Shown here: piece by piece, positions 58,798 through 64,000 of the stretch
How the letters are laid out: each line of letters starts with the position of its first letter
How positions within the stretch are numbered: the stretch's first letter is position 1
Program-made: the position numbers and the translations under genes
Source of the DNA: Saposhnikovia divaricata
Taxonomy: Eukaryota > Streptophyta > Magnoliopsida > Apiales > Apiaceae
NCBI GenBank assembly: GCA_036435485.1
Contig: CM071599.1
Span: 11,000,803-11,064,802, forward strand
Direction of reading: 5' to 3'
Length of the DNA stretch: 64,000 nucleotides
The notes under the pieces: generated by a model
What the model was told of the DNA's origin: nothing
Seen by the model: only the letters and a program-made list of their open reading frames with translations
The model's database searches: none

Positions 58798-61615
58798 ATC
58801 TATAATATTAAAACACTTAAAATAAATAATAACATAATATAATTAATAGTAATTAGTCGATTGCCTTTATCAAATTACTTTTAGTTGAAGATATTACCTT
58901 TTATAAACATCTAAAAACATCGAATGTATCATATATTGCAGTCATTAATATTTTCTTTGGAATTAAAACACGTTTTCTTAATAACTAACTAATTAGCTGC
59001 TACAACCTATTATATTACCAGAGTGAAGTTATATAAATTTATTAATCAAAATAACAATAATAATATTAATTTAATTTAATAGTGAAGTTACATACTAGAA
59101 ATCTATTAACTAACAATCTAAATAAAAGTCGAGAATATAGTATTATATAGAACTTGGGGCTCCATTAATTAAACTATTTATTAAAGAAGAAACCCCTTCT
59201 TAATGGTATGGTATGCCATGCATATTGTGGTATGCCACTAAATATTAAATTAATTTAATTAATTAAAATAATAATACTATATATTAATTTAATTTAATAG
59301 TGAAATTATATACTAGGAGTCTTAACTAAAAATCGAAATAAAAGTCGGGAATATAGTATTATATATAACTTAGGGCTCCATTAATAAATATTTAAAAAGT
59401 ATTTATATAAACTAATAATAAATACATTTAATAATATAGCTACTCTTATATTACCAGAGTGAAGTTATATAAATTTAATTAATCAAAATAATAATATTAA
59501 TTTAATTTAATAGTGAAGTTACATACTAGAAGTCTATTAACTAACAGTCGAAATAAAAGTCGAGAATATAGTGTTATATACAACTAGTTGATAAAGCCGC
59601 GCTTCGCGGCGGCGTTACAATATTTTTAAAAAAATTCAATACATTTACGTTATATTATAATATTAATATTAAATTTTAATAATGAAATAATCTTTTCTAA
59701 TGAATCAATTTCTTGTTAAATACGATTCTTTCGATTGAGCCGCTCTCTCGTTAAAATCGAAATCCCAACTTTTTAACATATATTATAAAGACTGCATGAT
59801 ATTGTTCTTTTACTCATTATTCTTTTATTATGTTAACAGGTCAATTCTTTTCTTTTTAAATACGGTGACTTTTTTCATGACAATAGTATTTGATTTATGA
59901 ATAAATTTTCCTAATATAAGTATAATTAACTTATATAAAAAATATATAATTTAAGAAGATCATACTTTCTATAAAATATTTAATTAAATATCTGCTCTAT
60001 ATATTCAAACACCTATTCTAGTTCTAGTAGAACTTTTATTTATATATTTTTTCTATAAATTCAAACTCTTATTCTATATAAATTCGAACTCCTATTCTGC
60101 TTCCAATAGAACTTTTAATCGTATGCCTTATAAATATTTATTATACTTTCAATAGAACTTCTAATCATATGTTTTTCCTATAAATTCGAACTCTTCTCCT
60201 TTATAAATTCGAACACCTATTCTACTTCTAATATGCTAATTGATATTTTCATATTTATTAGTGTTTAAAATTCTAGAAAATTAGAAAAATCGATTGAGAC
60301 GATATTAGAGCGCCACCTAAACTTCTGCTATCCTCCTTTATATATATATATTGACTTCGGAGCAACACTAATTAATATTTAAATAGCATTTATAATAGAT
60401 TAATAATAAATACAGTTAATAATATAGCTACTCTCATATTACTAGACCTTTATACTTTTAAGATGGTTAACATATATTATAATCAGTTATAAATATTGGG
60501 TCATGCTGCTTGGAGAACCCTTAAATTGAGAAATTAAGAACTCTTACATATATTTCGTAATCGTATATATTTTATTATATGTGGATCAAGGGCAAAGTTG
60601 TCCAAAACACAAGATATATAATTTAGAGACAATTCATATTTGATTGACATTTATAATCATACACCAATATCAATCACAACATCCTCCAATAACATCATAA
60701 AATTTTTCCAATATTTTCATCAATTTTTGTGAGAATACTCAAGTTATGGTATAAATATAATATGATATTAAATGTTCAACAACAAATTATTCAAATACAA
60801 GTAAGTTTAATTGCACAATTTTAGAATTTATATGTTTGACTTCAAAATTCGGATGCATGACGTTTAAGTTTAGTTGTAGAACTTAATTATTATGGTATAA
60901 ATATATAATATGAGATAATAGTCTTCACCATCAAAATATTGTTAAAATAGTAAGTTTAGTTGTAGAATTTTGTAAGAAAAGTAATTACAGTTGTAAAAAT
61001 TTTAAGTTCATGTGCATTACTTTGAGATTTAGTAGCAAAATGTTGTACTTTTACTACGAGACAAAATAGGTTTTATAGAAGAACCCTATAATTTCGGGGA
61101 TTATGTTTTTGTAAAGTAAGATTAATAAAATAAATTAAAATTTTTGAAGAAAGAAGATTGAAAAATTGAAAAATTAGGCAAAAGTTATGTGAGATAAAAA
61201 TATTGATAAAAATATTGATAAAAATAAAAGATTTTAATAAATGTGATATTGATTAAATTTCCTGATTTTAATTAATTGAACTAATAATGTAGTTTTTATT
61301 TCCAACAATATCCTTATAAAACAAATTTAAAAATGAATTGAATCTGGACAGTTCATTTAGAAGTAATCAAACGACTAATAATGGTTCTTTAGACCTCTTT
61401 TAGTGCTTGGTTATTTGGACATCTTTTAGTGTTTGGTTCTTTGTTGATCCAACCTGATAACTATTATTGATAACTAAATGTAGTATCAAAAATAAATAAA
61501 TGTCATTAAATTATTTAATCAAAATAATATGATGAATAGTTTTATTTAAAAAAATTAAAAATAAAAATTTTAAATAATTGATCAAAATCCGTGCTAAGCA
61601 CGGATTATCGGCTAG
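58654..61615 (+). mobile_element. Non-autonomous Helitron (plus strand) with nested reverse Helitron
   Basis: The 5' end TCTATACTATTATATAAAAA follows an A. The 3' end is hairpin CCGTGCTAAGCACGG, ATTATCGG and CTAG (61612-61615) followed by T. It contains a long (TA)n tract (about 58748-58793) and internal repeats of about 436 bp (ATTACCAGAGTGAAGTTATA at about 59014 and 59450). Another Helitron sits at 59584-60354. No protein is encoded. Confidence 0.8.
59584..60354 (-). mobile_element. Short reverse copy of the 13012-15291 Helitron
   Basis: The minus strand starts TCAATATATATATATAAAGG (from 60354) and ends with the GCCGCCGCGAAGCGCGGC hairpin, TTTATCAA and CTAG (59587-59584). 771 bp against 2280 bp for the sister copy: a deletion derivative with one copy of the 528-bp unit, itself shortened. 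The outer repeat sequence resumes on both sides without duplication. Confidence 0.82.
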
Positions 61616-62399
61616 TAATACCTAAATAGCTGAAAAGCATAACAATTATCTTCGGATAAGTTGACTTTTAAGATTTTATGAACTTATTTTCGGATAAAAA
61701 ATTTATATTTTGTTAATTTTTTTTAAATAAGTATTTAATGTATGTTTGAGATTGAATAAGTTACAAAAATAAGTTAAAAAATAAGTTGGAAAGTTAGGAT
61801 TCTCTAACTTTGTCTTAAAATAAGTTGACTTATTCTCAAAAAAAGTTCCCCAAACCTTAATTAGCTTAGCTTAGGATGGTTTACTGGTAACTTATAAGTT
61901 ATATCGAATACTTCGAAAAAAGAATCTTTAAAACACAGCTGTTATGACAATAATATACACGTTTAAATCAGCCAAGACTACAAGTAATCTATCAACATCA
62001 ACGTGTATCATTGCTTTGATGCTTCGAAAAATTGAATTTAAATTAATTTATGTAACAGCATAAAGCAACAAGGCTGCCAATTATAATACACAGGAAGTGC
62101 AAGAAAGTGGGATATTCACTAGTGCAGGATGAGGTTTGATTAGTCATCAGGCACACCATGTTTGATTAGTTGCTGGGTCCAAGTTCAATACTGACCTGAT
62201 GGAGTCTTTCTTGACTTTTGGCGTCACTCAACTACAAATTGATATTACAAAGAGTTGCTACCCTTTATTAATTTTCCATGAAATGAATCTTGTACCTTGT
62301 TCATCATTGTATTTGCTTTAACAAAAATAATCAAATTAAAAATGCAACATGACTAATAGTAGTTGGATCAGAATTTTGTTAAAACAACTTGATTTTCAA
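61616..62399. other. Spacer, no gene seen
   Basis: Host-like AT-rich sequence. The stretch from about 61923 is a first, partial copy of the block repeated at 62400 and 63503. Confidence 0.4.
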
Positions 62400-63830
62400 G
62401 AATCTTTAAAACACAGTTGTTATGACAAAAATATACACGTTTAAATCAGCCAAGACTACAAGTAATCTATCAACATGCATCAACGTGTATCATTGCTATG
62501 ATGCTTCGAAAAATTGAATTTAAATTAATTTATGTAACTACAAGTAATTTATGATCTAGAGTTGCTACCCTTCATTAATTTCCACGAAATGAATCTTGTA
62601 CCTCGTTCATCATTGTATAGAATTGGGACAGGGGATCTACAGTTATGTCGTAAGTATTCTAACGGTTTTAGTCGGTCAATCCGCGTCTTTGTGTGGTGGG
62701 TCAGTCCAATGATATTTTCATTGTAAAGTAAGATTAATAAAATAAATTAAAATTTTTGAAGAAAGAAGATTGAAAAATTGAAAAATTAGGCAAAAGTTAT
62801 GTGAGATAAAAATATTGATAAAAATATTAATAAAAATAAAAGATTTTAATAAATGTGACATTGATTAAATTTCTTGATTTTAATTAATTGAACTAATAAT
62901 GTAGTTTTTATTTACAACAATATCCTTATAAAACAAATTTAAAAATGAATTGAATCTGGACAATTCATTTAGAAGTAATCCAACGACTAATAATGGTTCT
63001 TTGGACCTCTTTTAGTGTTTGGTTCTTTGGATCTCTTTTAGTGTTTGGTTCTTTATTGATCCAGACCTGATAACTATTATTGATAACTAAATGTAGTATC
63101 AAAATAAATAAATGTCATTAAATTATTTAATCAAAATAATATGATGAATAGTTTTATTTTAAAAAAATTTAAAAATAAAAATTTAAAATAATTGATCAGA
63201 ATCCGTGCTAAGCACGGGTTATCGACTAGTAATACCTAAATAGCTGAAAAGCATAACAATTATCTTGCAATTCTACCATGCAACTAAATTATGCTCCAAA
63301 CAAGTACGTAAATATATACTAGAATCTAAGAGAATGCACGCACAGACCAAAAAAAACCCGGACAAAACTAAAAACATTAGAACTACATGAAAAAACACTA
63401 ATTCTTAGGCGTGTTATCTTAATTGGCTTAGCTTAGGATGGTTCACTGGTAACTTATAAGTTATATCGAATACAATGTGCAAAAACATTGTCTTTGAAAA
63501 AAGAATCTTTAAAACACAGCTGTTATGACAATAATATACACGTTTAAATCAGCCAAGACTACAAGTAATCTATCAACATGCATCAACGTGTATCATTGCT
63601 ATGATGCTTCGAAAAATTGAATTTAAATTAATTTATGTAACTACAAGTAATTTATGATCTAGAGTTGCTACCCTTCATTAATTTCCACGAAATGAATCTT
63701 GTACCCCGTTCATCATTGTATAGAATTGGGACAGGGGATCTACAGTTATGTCGTAAGTATTCTTACGGTTTTAGTCGGTCAATCCGCGTCTTTGTGTGGT
63801 GGGTCAGTCCAATGATATTTTCATCCTTTA
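62400..63830. repeat. Tandem duplication of about 1.1 kb including a Helitron 3' end
   Basis: AATCTTTAAAACACAG to GTCCAATGATATTTTCAT is present at 62400-62720 and again at 63503-63826 (period about 1103 bp). Between them, 62722-63231 copies the last 500 bp or so of the Helitron at 58654-61615, hairpin and CTAG included, followed by the same host flank TAATACCTAAATAGCTGAAA seen at 61616. The Helitron end and its host flank were therefore duplicated together. Confidence 0.82.
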
Positions 63831-64000
63831 CATCAATAAACTTTCCCAAAGTGACCGTCTCTCTTTTCTTATTTTCCACACTCCTTTTATCATGTGCAGT
63901 GTGCACTACTTCACTTTTCCAAACCAATTCCTATATTCCAAGTCCTACTGCTATTGTTATTTTTATAGCTGTAGTGTTAGTGGTTGTACTCTAAATAGAG
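63831..64000. other. Unassigned sequence at the window end
   Basis: Less AT-rich than the repeats before it. An open frame crosses it but shows no recognised motif. It could be the edge of a gene beyond the window. Confidence 0.3.

Noticed and set aside
63665..63994. Open frame of 109 codons near the right edge
   Set aside because: It spans the junction of a tandem repeat with unique sequence, and the first part is non-coding in its sister copy. Hydrophobic tail without a recognised motif.

Overview
This window is nuclear DNA of a flowering plant, most likely a eudicot. It is AT-rich, its one large intact gene is split into 25 short exons, and plant-type transposons (L1-type LINE, Ty3 chromovirus, Mutator-like, Helitron, Stowaway) fill most of the rest. 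I cannot fix the species from sequence alone. There are no bacterial-type operons, tRNAs, rRNAs or CRISPR arrays.

Layout. 1-3669: 3' part of an L1-type LINE split by a Ty1/copia-like solo LTR. 4252-4633: Stowaway MITE. 5138-6820 and 8384-16633: two copies of one duplicated segment, each carrying the same small secreted cysteine-rich peptide gene on the minus strand. The second copy is interrupted by a 2.0-kb Mutator-like element carrying an intron-bearing host gene fragment (Pack-MULE) and by a 4.5-kb Helitron that itself holds a 2.3-kb Helitron. 17468-20001: another Helitron, with a 5'-truncated LINE inside it. 20632-29862: decayed receptor-like kinase genes on the minus strand. One has a Ty3/gypsy chromovirus (21478-26734) with apparently identical LTRs in an intron. 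30330-42116: nested Helitron, MULE, fold-back MITE and Stowaway sequence with no intact gene.

42631-57228 is the main gene: UTP25 / nucleolar factor 1, a small-subunit processome protein. Its 25 exons splice to a 755-residue reading frame, one intron needs a GC donor, and the promoter has a telo-box and two GGCCCA (site II) elements typical of ribosome-biogenesis genes. 57674-64000 is again repeats: a MULE with a 9-bp target duplication, a Helitron with a nested reverse Helitron, and a 1.1-kb tandem duplication.

The genes do not form a pathway. The window is best read as one housekeeping gene, a duplicated small peptide gene and a record of nested transposition. In several places a sister copy inside the window supplies the empty site, so insertion boundaries can be read to the base.
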